Positions 9,471-19,323 of a stretch of DNA of 64,000 nucleotides are shown piece by piece (the stretch's first letter is position 1; the number at the start of each line of letters is the position of its first letter). A program made the translations under genes and the position numbers. The stretch is from Pseudovibrio ascidiaceicola. GTDB lineage: Bacteria; Pseudomonadota; Alphaproteobacteria; Rhizobiales; Stappiaceae. The stretch spans positions 1 through 64,000 of the forward strand of contig NZ_FOSK01000009.1 of assembly GCF_900114245.1 (NCBI RefSeq), given 5' to 3'. Below the pieces are notes generated by a model that ran no database searches, had not been told where the DNA came from, and saw only the letters and a list, made by a program, of their open reading frames with translations.

Positions 9471-10943
9471 TCAGTATGTTTCGTCATGCCATGTACGACC
9501 ATCACGCTCGATAAGGGCGATGGAGGCCGATGGACCCCAGGTGCCTGAGGTATAAGGCTTAGGAGCTTCTTTGATCTGGGACCACTGCTCGAGGATTGGG
9601 TCGATCCATGTCCATGCCGCTTCTACTTCGTCTCGGCGCATGAACAGGGTTTGGTTGCCGCGGATCATATCCATGATGAGGCGCTCATAAGCATCCGGAT
9701 GACGGGAGCTGAAAGCTTCAGCAAAGGTCATGTCCAGCGGTACTTCGCGCAAACGCATGGAACCCGGGCCCGGGTCCTTAATCATCACCTGCATTTTCAC
9801 GCCTTCATCTGGCTGCAGGCGGATGACCAGCTTGTTTGCAGCAATTCGTCCAGCATCTGGCAGGAAGATGGAGTGAGGCAGATCTTTGAATTGAATGGTG
9901 ATTTCGGAGACACGAGCGGCGAGGCGTTTGCCGGTGCGCAGGTAGAACGGTACGTTGGCCCAACGCCAGTTCTCGATGTCTACCTTGGCAGCTACGAAGG
10001 TTTCTGTGTTGGAATCGTTGCGACCCAGTTCTTCCAGATAGCCTTTCACAGCGCCGCCTGCGGATGCGCCAGCGCGGTACTGGCCGCGAACAGTGTTGCG
10101 CTCGACCATTTCGGTGCTCATTGGACGGAGGGCTTTGAGCACTTTCAGCTTTTCGTCGCGAACACTGTCTGGTGCCATGGATTCAGGTGGTTCCATAGCA
10201 ACGAGGCAAAGCAGCTGAAGCAGGTGGTTTTGAACCATATCGCGAAGAGCGCCTGCAGTGTCGTAATAGCCAGCGCGGCTTTCGACACCGAGTGTTTCAG
10301 CCACGGTGATCTGAACGTGGTCGATGTGAGCGGCATTCCAGAGTGGTTCGAACAGCACGTTAGCAAAACGCAGGGCCATAAGGTTCTGAACGGTCTCTTT
10401 GCCGAGGTAGTGATCGATACGGAAAATCTGGTGCTCTTTGAACACAGAACCGATGGTTTCGTTGACGTCGTGCGCAGATCTGCCGTTCTTGCCGATCGGC
10501 TTTTCGATGGTGACGCGGGACGTTTCTGTCACGAGGTTATGTTCGCCGAGCGCGGAGCAGATTGGGCCGAAGAAGTCTGGAGAAACAGAGAGGTAGAAAG
10601 CACGGACAACGTCTTCGCGGCCCGCCAGTTTTTGCTCCAGAGCTTCCCAACCGGTGTTCTGAGCAACGTCAACGGACACATATTGGATGCGAGCGAGGAA
10701 GCGTTCGAGAGCTTCCTGATCTACTTCAGCGACGTGCTCACAAATGGCAGTACGGGCCCAGTCGCGGTATTCTGTATCGCTGAGCTCGCGGCGGGAAACG
10801 GCGATGATGCGCGCGTCTTCACCCAGATGACCGACTGGTTCGCGATGATAGAGAGCTGGGAGCAGCTTGCGGTGTGCAAGATCGCCGGTGCCTCCAAAAA
10901 CAACGAGATCAAATGGGTCAGATTGAGCAGGACGGTTCGCCAT
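9471..10943 (-). CDS. zwf: Glucose-6-phosphate 1-dehydrogenase
   Basis: A 490-residue NADP-dependent enzyme oxidising glucose-6-P to 6-phosphogluconolactone, the entry to the Entner-Doudoroff and pentose-phosphate routes. The cofactor loop is VVFGGTGDLAHRKLLPALY near residue 14, the substrate motif RIDHYLGKETVQN (catalytic His and Lys) near 175, and SRAGYYDTAGALRDMVQNH near 225. It heads the minus-strand block zwf-edd-eda-pgi. The usual partner pgl, often found between zwf and edd in alphaproteobacteria, is absent here. A long leader region separates it from the divergent adenine deaminase gene. Confidence 0.96.
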   Translation of the reverse strand: MANRPAQSDPFDLVVFGGTGDLAHRKLLPALYHREPVGHLGEDARIIAVSRRELSDTEYRDWARTAICEHVAEVDQEALERFLARIQYVSVDVAQNTGWEALEQKLAGREDVVRAFYLSVSPDFFGPICSALGEHNLVTETSRVTIEKPIGKNGRSAHDVNETIGSVFKEHQIFRIDHYLGKETVQNLMALRFANVLFEPLWNAAHIDHVQITVAETLGVESRAGYYDTAGALRDMVQNHLLQLLCLVAMEPPESMAPDSVRDEKLKVLKALRPMSTEMVERNTVRGQYRAGASAGGAVKGYLEELGRNDSNTETFVAAKVDIENWRWANVPFYLRTGKRLAARVSEITIQFKDLPHSIFLPDAGRIAANKLVIRLQPDEGVKMQVMIKDPGPGSMRLREVPLDMTFAEAFSSRHPDAYERLIMDMIRGNQTLFMRRDEVEAAWTWIDPILEQWSQIKEAPKPYTSGTWGPSASIALIERDGRTWHDETY

Positions 10944-11424
10944 GGAGTTCCCTTAGTCGTGAGCCGGTATCGGAAATCCGGCTTCAATTGCTTGGCATGC
11001 GGTATCAGTTGGAGAATTTGCAGGAGCAAGCCAGCAGGCCAACTGAATTAAATTTGATTGTAGAGTTGTGAGAGGCGCGGACGTGAGCCGCAAGCTTGGC
11101 AGTTGGACTGCTCTTATCTGCATCAAAACTCATACAAAGGTTGCATTTATAAAATTGCACCTCTGTTTGATGCGGGTTTCATCAAAATGCAAGCAAAAAT
11201 ACGAATGTGCCTAGAAACTAGGCAGTTCGGCGTGCTGAAAGGGGGAGCCACCATCAAAATAATGCAGTTTCTGTGGGTTTTGTTTTCCCACTGTCATGAT
11301 TTGTACAATTCCAACAAGCATTTGTAATGCTGGCATTGGGGAGCTTGCGATCTTTTGCTAGGCTTGCCCCAAGGGAAATATAATTGAGGAGGCATGCCCT
11401 ATGCTTCTTCTGGGAGGAAATGGC
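10944..11424. other. Intergenic region between zwf and ade
   Basis: About 480 bases without a convincing gene, serving as the divergent control region for zwf (minus) and ade (plus). It contains a perfect inverted repeat TTTGATG-CGGGTTT-CATCAAA at 11166-11186. CATCAAA recurs at 11121-11127 and within CCATCAAAAT near 11250. These repeats could bind a regulator, but no known operator is recognised. Confidence 0.4.
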
Positions 11425-13140
11425 ATGGGATCTCGTCAGCAAAAAGTTGCCGGTTTAAAAACACTCATCGATCAGGGGCAGGGCAATGCACCTGCCGATC
11501 TGGTGCTGAAGAATGTTGAGTTGTTCAATGTGATCGACGGCAGCCTGACGAAAACTGACATTGCGATTTCTGGTGAGAAGGTTGTTGGGACTTATGACAC
11601 CTATGAGGGTGTGAATGAGATCGACTGTAGTGGTAAGATTGCTGTGCCGGGCTTTATCGACACTCATCTTCATGTGGAATCATCGTTAGTGACGCCGTTT
11701 GAGTTTGATCGGTGTGTGTTGCCCCATGGTGTGACGACTGCGATCTGTGATCCGCATGAGATTGCAAATGTGACGGGTGCTGCTGGCATCAGGTATTTCC
11801 TCGACAGTTCTCTTGAGACCATTCTGGATTTGCGGGTGAATCTGTCTTCCTGTGTACCCGCTACTCAATTTGAAACAGCTGGTGCACGGTTGGAGATTGA
11901 TGATCTAATGCCGTTCAAAGACCATCCAAGCGTTATCGGATTAGCGGAGTTCATGAACTTCCCTGGTGTGTTGGCGGGTGATCCGGACGCATTGGCTAAA
12001 ATTGCGGAGTTCGAAGGGGAGCATATTGATGGTCATGCTCCTCTGGTTCGTGGCAAGGCCTTGAATGGTTATCTTGCTGCCGGCATTCGAACAGATCATG
12101 AAGCAACCACCGCAGAAGAAGCGCTGGAGAAAATCTCTAAGGGCATGACGATCCTGATCCGTGAAGGGTCTGTCTCTAAAGATCTGGATGCATTGGCTCC
12201 TGTTCTGACACCAGAACGGGCCAGTTTTGTTGCTCTTTGTACTGATGACCGGAACCCGCTTGATATTGCGGAGGAGGGACATCTTGATTGTCTCATCAAG
12301 CGCCTGATTGCTCATGGATGCGCGCCTCGTGACGTCTACCGTGCTGCAAGCTGGTCTGCGGCCACTGCGTTTGGTCTGCGAGATCGTGGGTTGATTGCGC
12401 CGGGTTGGCGTGCGGATATCGTGCTGCTCAATGATCTGGAAAGCTGCGATGTGGATCAGGTGATCAGTGCTGGGCGTGTGGTTTCGGATGAGTTGTTTGC
12501 CAGCCGTAAACTGATTGAGCCGGACGGGTTGTTAGACAGTTGCCATGCAGAACCTGTGCATGCTGAGAGCTTCCGAGTGCCTGCTCAGCGCGAAACATCT
12601 GTGATTGGTGTGAAACCGGGTCTAATCATTACTGAGCATTTGAAAATGGATCTGCCGGTTGAGCATAACTACTCCCAGATCGATCTTGGCCAGGATGCTA
12701 TCAAAGTGGCTGTTGTTGAGCGTCATGGAAAGACTGGGAACATTGCGACAGGGTTCGTAAATGGTTTTGGAATGACATCGGGGGCGATTGCCTCGTCTGT
12801 CGGGCATGATAGCCACAATATCTGTGTGGTTGGGGCCAATGAGGAAGCCATGGCAACAGCTGTGAACCGATGCATTGCGTTGCGCGGTGGATTTGTGGTT
12901 GCTGAAGGTGATGAGGTGCTGGCTGAGATGGAATTGCCACTTGCCGGATTGATGAGCCTGGAGCGTTTTGAGGTAGTCAAAGAGCGTTTGGAAGTGCTGC
13001 GCAAAGCCGCAAAATCGCTCAATTGTGTGTTGCCCGAGCCGTTTTTACAGGTCGCATTCTTGCCTCTTCCGGTTATTCCCCACCTTAAAATTACAGATTT
13101 TGGGCTTTTTGATGTGTCGAGTTTTCAGCTCATTCAATAG
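11425..13140 (+). CDS. ade: Adenine deaminase
   Basis: An amidohydrolase of about 571 residues that deaminates adenine to hypoxanthine for purine salvage or nitrogen supply. Metal ligands are seen in [46 protein letters not shown] and CTDDRNP, in the family order. The C-terminal Ade domain includes [12 protein letters not shown] and [20 protein letters not shown], also typical. Two starts are possible: ATG 11401 with GAGGAGG eight bases upstream, or ATG 11425 with GGGAGG seven bases upstream. The shorter form fits the family better, but the choice is open. It is a single gene, divergent from zwf. Confidence 0.92.
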   Translation: MGSRQQKVAGLKTLIDQGQGNAPADLVLKNVELFNVIDGSLTKTDIAISGEKVVGTYDTYEGVNEIDCSGKIAVPGFIDTHLHVESSLVTPFEFDRCVLPHGVTTAICDPHEIANVTGAAGIRYFLDSSLETILDLRVNLSSCVPATQFETAGARLEIDDLMPFKDHPSVIGLAEFMNFPGVLAGDPDALAKIAEFEGEHIDGHAPLVRGKALNGYLAAGIRTDHEATTAEEALEKISKGMTILIREGSVSKDLDALAPVLTPERASFVALCTDDRNPLDIAEEGHLDCLIKRLIAHGCAPRDVYRAASWSAATAFGLRDRGLIAPGWRADIVLLNDLESCDVDQVISAGRVVSDELFASRKLIEPDGLLDSCHAEPVHAESFRVPAQRETSVIGVKPGLIITEHLKMDLPVEHNYSQIDLGQDAIKVAVVERHGKTGNIATGFVNGFGMTSGAIASSVGHDSHNICVVGANEEAMATAVNRCIALRGGFVVAEGDEVLAEMELPLAGLMSLERFEVVKERLEVLRKAAKSLNCVLPEPFLQVAFLPLPVIPHLKITDFGLFDVSSFQLIQ

Positions 13141-13382
13141 AGCAGGGCTTTGATATCTCTCGGTTTCTCGAGAAAAAAATCAGTGGAATTGAATAAAGTG
13201 TCGCATTGAAGGTCAACCGTATGTCTGGGTTGACGCAATGGTAAACCTGACGCAAATTCCACGCAAAGCATGATGATATAAGGTTTTTCTGATATGTTGC
13301 GCACATGAACCTTGGCGCTCAGCTTCGGTTTCCTGTCAACTTCGTCTGAAGAACTATAATAATTCGGGGAGGAGATCTGCGC

Positions 13383-15050
13383 ATGGCGACAGGTCGTGAG
13401 GGACAAGTGGAATTTCCAATTCGTACTATCGATAGCTATCTGGATGATACGGTCAAAAATTATGCGCACCGTCCGGCTATCTACTTCATGGGCAAATCAA
13501 CAAGCTACGGCGAATTGGGAGATTTCGTTGAGCGTGCTGCAGGTGCCCTGCAGGCGATGGGTGTGAAGAAGGGTGACAAGGTCGGCCTTTGTCTGCCTAA
13601 CACGCCGTACTACACCATCTTTTATTTTGCGATCATGAAAATTGGCGGCGTCGTCGTCAACTTCAACCCGCTTTATGTTGAGCGCGAAATTGCGTTCCAG
13701 GCGCGGGATTCTGGCGCGCGTATCATGGTGACCATGGATCTTTCCGTGATCTATGATCGTGTGGAGGCTGTTCGTCAGGAAGGTGCGCTGGACAACATCA
13801 TTGTTTGTCCGATGGCGGATATTCTGCCTCAGCCTAAGAAGCTGTTGTTCCAGCTGTTCAAGCGGAAGGATGTTTCAAACATTCCTGCTGACAAAGCGCA
13901 TATCCGTTTCAAAGACTTCCTTGCCAAGGCAAAAGGCATTACTCCGGTTGAGATCGCGCCGAAGGAAGATGTGGCGATCCTGCAGTATACCGGTGGTACG
14001 ACTGGTGTGCCGAAGGGTGCGATGCTGACGCATTACAACATCACGTCAAATATGGAGATGCTGGAAAGCCATTACGGTGGTTTGAAGCGCGGCTACGAGA
14101 AGACACTTTGTGTGCTGCCATTCTTCCATGTGTTTGCGATGACTGTCCTGCAGAACCTTTCCATTCTTGGTGCAGCAGAGATGTTGCTGATGCCGAGGTT
14201 CGATCTGAAAGAACTGCTCGATCTGGCTGCGAAGAAGAAGCCAACTTTGTTTGCTGCTGTGCCAACGCTTTACACCGCGATCAACAACAGCGAGCTGACC
14301 AAGAACTACGACCTGACATCAATCAGATATTGTATGTCTGGCGGAGCTCCGTTGCCTGTTGAAGTGAAGCAAAAGTTTGAAGCGCTGACTGGCTGCGTTC
14401 TGGTGGAAGGCTATGGCCTGACGGAGAGCTCTCCGGTTGCCTCCGCTAACCCGATGGATGGCACAGGTAAAGACGGTTCTATCGGCGTAGTGATGCCGGG
14501 GACGACTGTTGAGTTTCGTGATTTGGATGAGCCTGAGAAGGTTGTTGCGCAAGGTGAAAAGGGTGAGCTTTGCATCATCGGTCCGCAGGTCATGAAGGGC
14601 TACTGGAACCGTCCTGATGAGACCGCCAAGACTTTGGAAGATGGCCGTGTCTTGCACACTGGTGATGTGGGCTACATGGACAATGAGGGGTTCATCTTCC
14701 TTGTTGATCGCATCAAGGACCTCATCATCTGCTCTGGTTACAACGTTTATCCGCGTGTGATCGAAGAAGCGCTTTATCAGCATCAGGCTGTTGCTGAGGT
14801 CATCGTGATTGCTATCCCTGATGGGTATCGTGGTCAGGCGCCGAAGGCCTTTGTGAAGCTGAAAGATGGACAGAGCGCTACCGCAGACGAGTTGAAAGAC
14901 TTCCTGAAGGGGCACATCTCCAAGATTGAAATGCCGAAGGCGATTGAGTTCCGAGATGAGCTGCCTAAGACAATGGTTGGTAAGCTCTCCAAGAAAGAGC
15001 TGGTTGAGGAAGAGGCTGCCAAAACGCGCAGCACTGAAAACGCTAGCTGA
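13383..15050 (+). CDS. fadD: Long-chain fatty acid--CoA ligase
   Basis: A 555-residue AMP-forming acyl-CoA synthetase that activates fatty acids to acyl-CoA at the inner membrane face. Motifs are the P-loop ILQYTGGTTGVPKGAML (about 200-216), GYGLTESSPV (about 345), HTGDVGYMDNEGF (about 425), VDRIKDLIICSGYNVYP (about 438-454) and the C-terminal Lys in LPKTMVGKLSKKEL. GGAGGAG precedes the ATG by eight bases. A FadL-type porin gene lies 7 kb downstream on the same strand, which fits exogenous fatty-acid use. A strong terminator follows directly. Substrate chain length is inferred from the family. Confidence 0.9.
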   Translation: MATGREGQVEFPIRTIDSYLDDTVKNYAHRPAIYFMGKSTSYGELGDFVERAAGALQAMGVKKGDKVGLCLPNTPYYTIFYFAIMKIGGVVVNFNPLYVEREIAFQARDSGARIMVTMDLSVIYDRVEAVRQEGALDNIIVCPMADILPQPKKLLFQLFKRKDVSNIPADKAHIRFKDFLAKAKGITPVEIAPKEDVAILQYTGGTTGVPKGAMLTHYNITSNMEMLESHYGGLKRGYEKTLCVLPFFHVFAMTVLQNLSILGAAEMLLMPRFDLKELLDLAAKKKPTLFAAVPTLYTAINNSELTKNYDLTSIRYCMSGGAPLPVEVKQKFEALTGCVLVEGYGLTESSPVASANPMDGTGKDGSIGVVMPGTTVEFRDLDEPEKVVAQGEKGELCIIGPQVMKGYWNRPDETAKTLEDGRVLHTGDVGYMDNEGFIFLVDRIKDLIICSGYNVYPRVIEEALYQHQAVAEVIVIAIPDGYRGQAPKAFVKLKDGQSATADELKDFLKGHISKIEMPKAIEFRDELPKTMVGKLSKKELVEEEAAKTRSTENAS

Positions 15051-15070
15051 TTGTTACTTCGTAAAAAAGA

Positions 15071-15098
15071 AAAGCCCTCGCGTTTGCGAGGGCTTTTT
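15071..15098. terminator. Terminator after fadD
   Basis: AAAGCCCTCGC, loop GTTT, GCGAGGGCTTT followed by more T: an eleven-base-pair perfect stem. It can work for both fadD and the convergent DMT transporter gene. Confidence 0.9.
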
Positions 15099-15118
15099 GT
15101 TTGAGCGTAGCGCCTGCT

Positions 15119-16093
15119 CTAGTGAGTTTTAGAGGGTGCTGTTCCCGTAGCCACCTTTTTGCCCAGCACAGTCTCGCGGTGCAGGGTGTAGAGGGAAGCT
15201 GCGACGATAATTGCGCCGCCAAGATAAGTGGTCCAGAGCGGCCAGACGCCAAAGATCACAACAGAGATGATTGCTGCGTAGACAAGGCGAATGTAATCAA
15301 ACGGTGCGATTGCTGAAGCCTCACCAAACTTAAGAGCTTGAATGTTGCTCATCTGCGCGCCCCAGCTGACGCCTGCCAGGCAGAGCAGGAGGATCGCATC
15401 ATTCAGATTGATCGAGACCCAGTAGTAGATGCCGAAGGGGGCCATGATCAAACCGACAAAGGTTGCCTGAAAGGTCAGAATCGTGATTGGTTGATCAACC
15501 TGCGTGACTTTGCGCAGGATGATGCCTACGAGTGCGGCACAGGCTGAGGCTAAGATCGCCATGAAGCTGTAGATGCTCATTTCCGCACCGGTACCGGGTT
15601 GGACGATGACCATCACCCCGATGAAACCAAGGACAGTTGCCGAGATTCGGTGAATGCCAATGACTTCTTTCAGGAAGAAAACTGCGAAGATCGTGATGAA
15701 AAACGTGCGTGCGAAACCAATCACTGTGCTTTCAGCAAGCGGCAAGTGAATGACTGCGGTGAAGCCGAAATACATTGCAGAGGACGCAAGCAGGATGCGG
15801 CCCAAGTGAAGCAGTGGAGCCTGTGTTTTGAGCGAACCCGGAAATCCTTTGATAATGATCGGAGCTGAGATTACCAGCATGAAAAACTGGCGAAGCATAA
15901 GGATTTGCGTAACGTGTAAGCGGTCGCCGAGCAGCTTGATGATGGTGCTCATGACGGCCATAAGGAATGTTGCCAGAAGGGCCCAGCAGATGCCGCGTGT
16001 GTTATTAGACAGGCTTTGCCATTTTGCGGAAAACCTTGTTTTTAACGCAGCAGATGATGAGCTGCCTTCAGGCTCTGCTGAAGGAACAGGCAT
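15119..16093 (-). CDS. DMT/EamA family transporter
   Basis: A 324-residue inner-membrane protein with about ten hydrophobic segments and two EamA repeats (residues about 32-160 and 170-305), typical of the drug/metabolite transporter superfamily. The first helix is GICWALLATFLMAVMSTIIK. A conserved patch LAESTVIGFARTFFITIFAV ends repeat one, and FGEASAIAPFDYIRLVYAAI is its counterpart in repeat two. The basic N-terminal tail is cytoplasmic. Members export amino acids, purines or other metabolites; the substrate is unknown. A near-perfect palindrome lies 39 bases upstream of the start, hinting at a dedicated regulator. Confidence 0.85.
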   Translation of the reverse strand: MPVPSAEPEGSSSSAALKTRFSAKWQSLSNNTRGICWALLATFLMAVMSTIIKLLGDRLHVTQILMLRQFFMLVISAPIIIKGFPGSLKTQAPLLHLGRILLASSAMYFGFTAVIHLPLAESTVIGFARTFFITIFAVFFLKEVIGIHRISATVLGFIGVMVIVQPGTGAEMSIYSFMAILASACAALVGIILRKVTQVDQPITILTFQATFVGLIMAPFGIYYWVSINLNDAILLLCLAGVSWGAQMSNIQALKFGEASAIAPFDYIRLVYAAIISVVIFGVWPLWTTYLGGAIIVAASLYTLHRETVLGKKVATGTAPSKTH

Positions 16094-16495
16094 GTAACTG
16101 CTTTCGAAGCTGCCTTGATACGATCAAAACGACCAGACCCGATGTCTGGTGCAAAATGGTGTGCGCCAGGGGGCGGACAACGTAACAAAGATCAGATGGG
16201 TGTATAGCTTAAATAACCTAATGTTTGCGGTTTGGTCAAATTCTAAAACAAATTTTAGCTTGAGAGTTTCGACAGCAAGCACGAAGCTGCCGACAACTTA
16301 TGGCTCCAAGTACCCTTCCGTAATTTGTTCTAAATCATGCAATAATGACCTTAAGTCACTCTGGGAAATACACCTCTATGGTGAACCAGAAAACACTTGC
16401 AGCTTGAGAAAAGCACTGTACGTTCTCTGCTGATACGTAAAAAGCTGTATTGGGAGGTGCGGTGTTGGGTCGCTCTCCAGATTTTTGAGGTTTTC
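16094..16495. other. Intergenic region between DMT transporter and CoxL-like gene
   Basis: About 400 bases between divergent genes. An open frame at 16149-16433 has no recognisable protein and no ribosome site, so I do not call it. The region holds the palindrome reported separately and otherwise AT-rich promoter-like sequence. Confidence 0.5.
16132..16150. promoter_or_regulatory. Palindromic operator candidate upstream of DMT transporter
   Basis: ACCAGAC-CCGAT-GTCTGGT is a perfect seven-base inverted repeat with a five-base centre, 39 bases upstream of the transporter ATG. Its symmetry resembles sites of GntR- or TetR-type repressors. No regulator gene is adjacent. Confidence 0.45.
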
Positions 16496-18799
16496 ATGAA
16501 TCAGGTTGCTACACCGAAGTTTGGAATTGGTGCTCCCGTTCGCCGAAAAGAAGATGCTGCCTTTATTTCTGGCAAGGGTCATTATACGGATGATCTGAAG
16601 GTGGCTGGTGCAGCACATGCCGTTGTTTTGCGATCCCCTCTGGCGTTTGCCAAGTTTACCCTAGAGGGGGTGGATGATGCACGGGCCATGGATGGTGTAC
16701 AGCTTATTCTGACTGCTGCGGATATCGAGGGAACGAACTCTATCCCCTGTAAAGCCGTGCTTCGTCAATTGGATGGAACGAAGCATTGGGTGCCTCATCG
16801 GGAAGTTCTTTGCACTGATACAGCCCGGTTTGTTGGTGATGCTCTTGCGTTTATTGTTGCTGATACGGTGGAGCAAGCGCGGGCTGCGATGGAGATGATT
16901 GAGGTTGACTTCGAGGATGTCGATCCGGCAATCGGAACTGAAGCAGCCTTAGAAGGCGGCGCTCCGCTTGTGTGGCCGGAGCATGGGTCTAATGAGGCCT
17001 TTCACATTGGGATGGGTAACAAGGACGCGATGGAAGAGGCCTTCCAGGAGGCGCATCATGTTACCAAGATTAAGGTGATCAACAACCGTCTGGTGTCCAA
17101 TGCGATTGAGCCGCGTGCTTGTATTGGTGAGTATGATGGCGAGAGCGGCAGGTATACGCTGACAACTGGCACTCAGGGTGGTCACGGGATGCGTGATCTG
17201 ATTGCCAAGAACATACTCAACGTAGACCCTAAAGATATTCGCGTTGTAACACCTGATGTGGGTGGTGGCTTTGGAACCAAGATGTTCACCTATCTTGAAT
17301 ACCCGCTTTGCCTGATTGCCGCAAAACGTCTTGGGCACCCTGTAAAATGGCTTCAGGAGCGCACTGAACACTTCATGTCTGATGCACATGGCCGGGATAA
17401 TGTATCCACGGCTGAGCTTGCGCTTGATGAAAACGGCAAGATGATCGGCCTCAAGGTGCATGTGCTTGCAAACATGGGGGCTTATCTGCATGAGTTTGGC
17501 CCCGGCATTCCGCAGGTCGGCATCACCATGACCCCTGGTCTTTATGATATCCCCGCAACTTGGGTGGAAGCGACAGGCGTATATACCAATACGGTGCCGG
17601 TAGATGCATTCCGTGGGGCGGGGCGTCCAGAGGCGCTTTATCTGATGGAACGGTTGGCGGACAAAGCCGCGCATGAGATGGGTATGGATCCGGCGGAGTT
17701 CCGTCGTAAGAGCTTTATCCCCGATGCTGCCTTACCTTATACGACAGCGCTTGGCCGCATGTATGATACGGGATCCTTTGGGGCTCATCTTACCAAGGCG
17801 CTCGACGAGATCCATTATTCAACGTTTGCAGAGCGTGAAGCGGAGAGCAGTGCGAAAGGGCTATACCGTGGTGTTGGGCTATCCACTTATGTGGAGGCCT
17901 GTGCCTTTGCTGGCGGTGAAGAGGCCAAGCTTGAGCTGAACAAAAACGGCAGCGTTACTTTGTTGATTGGAACGCAGAGCAACGGTCAAGGGCATGCCAC
18001 AGCTTATGGCCAAGTCATTGCAGAACATCTTGGTTTGCAGCTTGATCAGGTTGAGATGGTGCAGGGAGATACGGACCGTGTGGCGACTGGTGGTGGTACC
18101 GGTGGGTCGCGGTCTATTCCGATTGGGATGCCATCTGTGAAGGCGGCTTCTGAAACGCTGGTCAAGAAGATCAAGGAGATCGCCAGTGAGAAGCTTGAGG
18201 TTGGTGTTGGGGACCTAACACTTGAAGACGGGCAGGTGCGTGTGGTTGGTACCGACCAGCAGGTCAGCCTTGTTGATGTGGCTGGATCGCAACCGGATAC
18301 ATTGAGTGCAGCGGAAAAAGTCATGCAGGATGAATGTACTTATCCGAATGGCACGCATGTGTGTGAGGTGGAGATCGATCCGGAAACCGGCAAGACGGAC
18401 GTGGTCAATTATGTGATCGTGGATGATTTTGGTGTGACGGTGAATCCGATGCTTCTGGCTGGTCAGGTGCATGGTGGTGCTGGGCAGGCGATCTCGCAGG
18501 CGTTGTGTGAGAACACGGTTTATGATGAAACAGGGCAGCTGCTGTCAGCCTCTTTTATGGATTATCATGTTGCACGCGCTGATGATTTGCCGAATTTCGA
18601 CTTCTCGACGAGCAACGTTCCTTCCACGACAAATGCGATGGGTATCAAAGGGGCCGGTGAGGCTGGTTCTATTGGGGCAGCGCCAGCGGTGATGAATGCT
18701 GTGCAGTATGCGTTGCGCAAGAATGCAGGTGTTGAGCATATAGATATGCCCGCGACGCCGGTTGCTGTGTGGACTGCAATTCAGGACGCACAGAGCTAA
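16496..18799 (+). CDS. Xanthine dehydrogenase-family molybdopterin-binding subunit (CoxL-like, orphan)
   Basis: A 766-residue large subunit of the molybdenum hydroxylase family (xanthine/aldehyde oxidase, CO dehydrogenase form II). Visible are the N-terminal GIGAPVRRKEDAAFISGKGHY, the cofactor loop GTQSNGQGHA (about 491), DAFRGAGRPEALYLMERL (about 370) and the catalytic Glu in IKGAGEAGS (about 719). The FRGAGR signature replaces the Cys loop AYxCSFR of true CO dehydrogenases, so another substrate such as an aldehyde, purine or N-heterocycle is likely. ATG 16496 follows GAGG; a longer frame from 16397 has no support. The FAD subunit (coxM) and 2Fe-2S subunit (coxS) normally next to it are missing within the flanks. 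Confidence 0.88.
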   Translation: MNQVATPKFGIGAPVRRKEDAAFISGKGHYTDDLKVAGAAHAVVLRSPLAFAKFTLEGVDDARAMDGVQLILTAADIEGTNSIPCKAVLRQLDGTKHWVPHREVLCTDTARFVGDALAFIVADTVEQARAAMEMIEVDFEDVDPAIGTEAALEGGAPLVWPEHGSNEAFHIGMGNKDAMEEAFQEAHHVTKIKVINNRLVSNAIEPRACIGEYDGESGRYTLTTGTQGGHGMRDLIAKNILNVDPKDIRVVTPDVGGGFGTKMFTYLEYPLCLIAAKRLGHPVKWLQERTEHFMSDAHGRDNVSTAELALDENGKMIGLKVHVLANMGAYLHEFGPGIPQVGITMTPGLYDIPATWVEATGVYTNTVPVDAFRGAGRPEALYLMERLADKAAHEMGMDPAEFRRKSFIPDAALPYTTALGRMYDTGSFGAHLTKALDEIHYSTFAEREAESSAKGLYRGVGLSTYVEACAFAGGEEAKLELNKNGSVTLLIGTQSNGQGHATAYGQVIAEHLGLQLDQVEMVQGDTDRVATGGGTGGSRSIPIGMPSVKAASETLVKKIKEIASEKLEVGVGDLTLEDGQVRVVGTDQQVSLVDVAGSQPDTLSAAEKVMQDECTYPNGTHVCEVEIDPETGKTDVVNYVIVDDFGVTVNPMLLAGQVHGGAGQAISQALCENTVYDETGQLLSASFMDYHVARADDLPNFDFSTSNVPSTTNAMGIKGAGEAGSIGAAPAVMNAVQYALRKNAGVEHIDMPATPVAVWTAIQDAQS

Positions 18800-18869
18800 G
18801 CTATCAAGACTGTAGAGCTTGAAAAGAGATTGTGCAGGCGGGCTGATGTCCCGCCTGTTTTCGTAGGTA

Positions 18870-19106
18870 TCAGAACGCTTTAAAGGTGATGATGGTTCTG
18901 GTGTCCTGGATGCCATCGAAGACTTGAACCTTGTCAGCAACGAAGTGGCCGATGTCGTCGTCATCGTTGACGTAGAACTTGGCCAGCAGATCGAAATCCC
19001 CGGAGGTGGAGTAGATTTCGGAGGCAACTTCTGCGTCCGCAATTGCATTGGCAACCTGATAGGTTTTTCCGAGCTGGCATTTGATCTGTACAAAGAACGG
19101 AATCAT
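18870..19106 (-). CDS. Stand-alone Lrp/AsnC ligand-binding (RAM) domain protein
   Basis: A 78-residue protein made only of the RAM ligand-binding domain of Lrp/AsnC regulators: PFFVQIKCQLGKTYQVANAI, then STSGDFDLLAKFYVND and DTRTIITFKAF. The DNA-binding helix-turn-helix is absent, as in the known single-domain RAM proteins that bind amino acids or modulate full-length Lrp proteins. ATG 19106 is chosen; the longer frame to 19190 adds residues unlike any family member. It is convergent with the CoxL-like gene, and no functional link can be shown. Confidence 0.85.
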   Translation of the reverse strand: MIPFFVQIKCQLGKTYQVANAIADAEVASEIYSTSGDFDLLAKFYVNDDDDIGHFVADKVQVFDGIQDTRTIITFKAF

Positions 19107-19323
19107 TAATCTGCTATCCTTCTGTCCCGTAAGACTGATTTGTCTTTCAGGGCTGCGCTCAAAATTGAGTTTGCGTTGTTTTGTGAGCATTTTGCGTTGA
19201 AGCTGCGTTTTTTTGCAAGCTTTTGCGTTTTTTATGAGAAATCTACCCCCAGTTGCCTTTTGTCGCTGTCTCTCGTTTCCGCTTGCAGTTCGCTCTCTGG
19301 TTTGCTAGCAAAAAATTCTAACC

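Noticed and set aside
9651-11051. Long open frame of 466 codons opposite zwf
   Set aside because: It is the complementary reading of the firmly identified zwf gene, with no recognisable protein and no own ribosome site.
13160-13180. TTTCTCGAGAAA as a terminator for ade
   Set aside because: The palindrome is short and followed by A-run rather than T-run on the plus strand, so it does not fit an intrinsic terminator of ade.
16149-16433. 94-codon frame in the region upstream of the CoxL-like gene
   Set aside because: No ribosome site and no recognisable protein; composition is that of intergenic DNA.
16496-18799. Large subunit of a true aerobic CO dehydrogenase
   Set aside because: The active-site loop reads FRGAGR and not the AYxCSFR of form I CO dehydrogenases, and coxM/coxS are missing.
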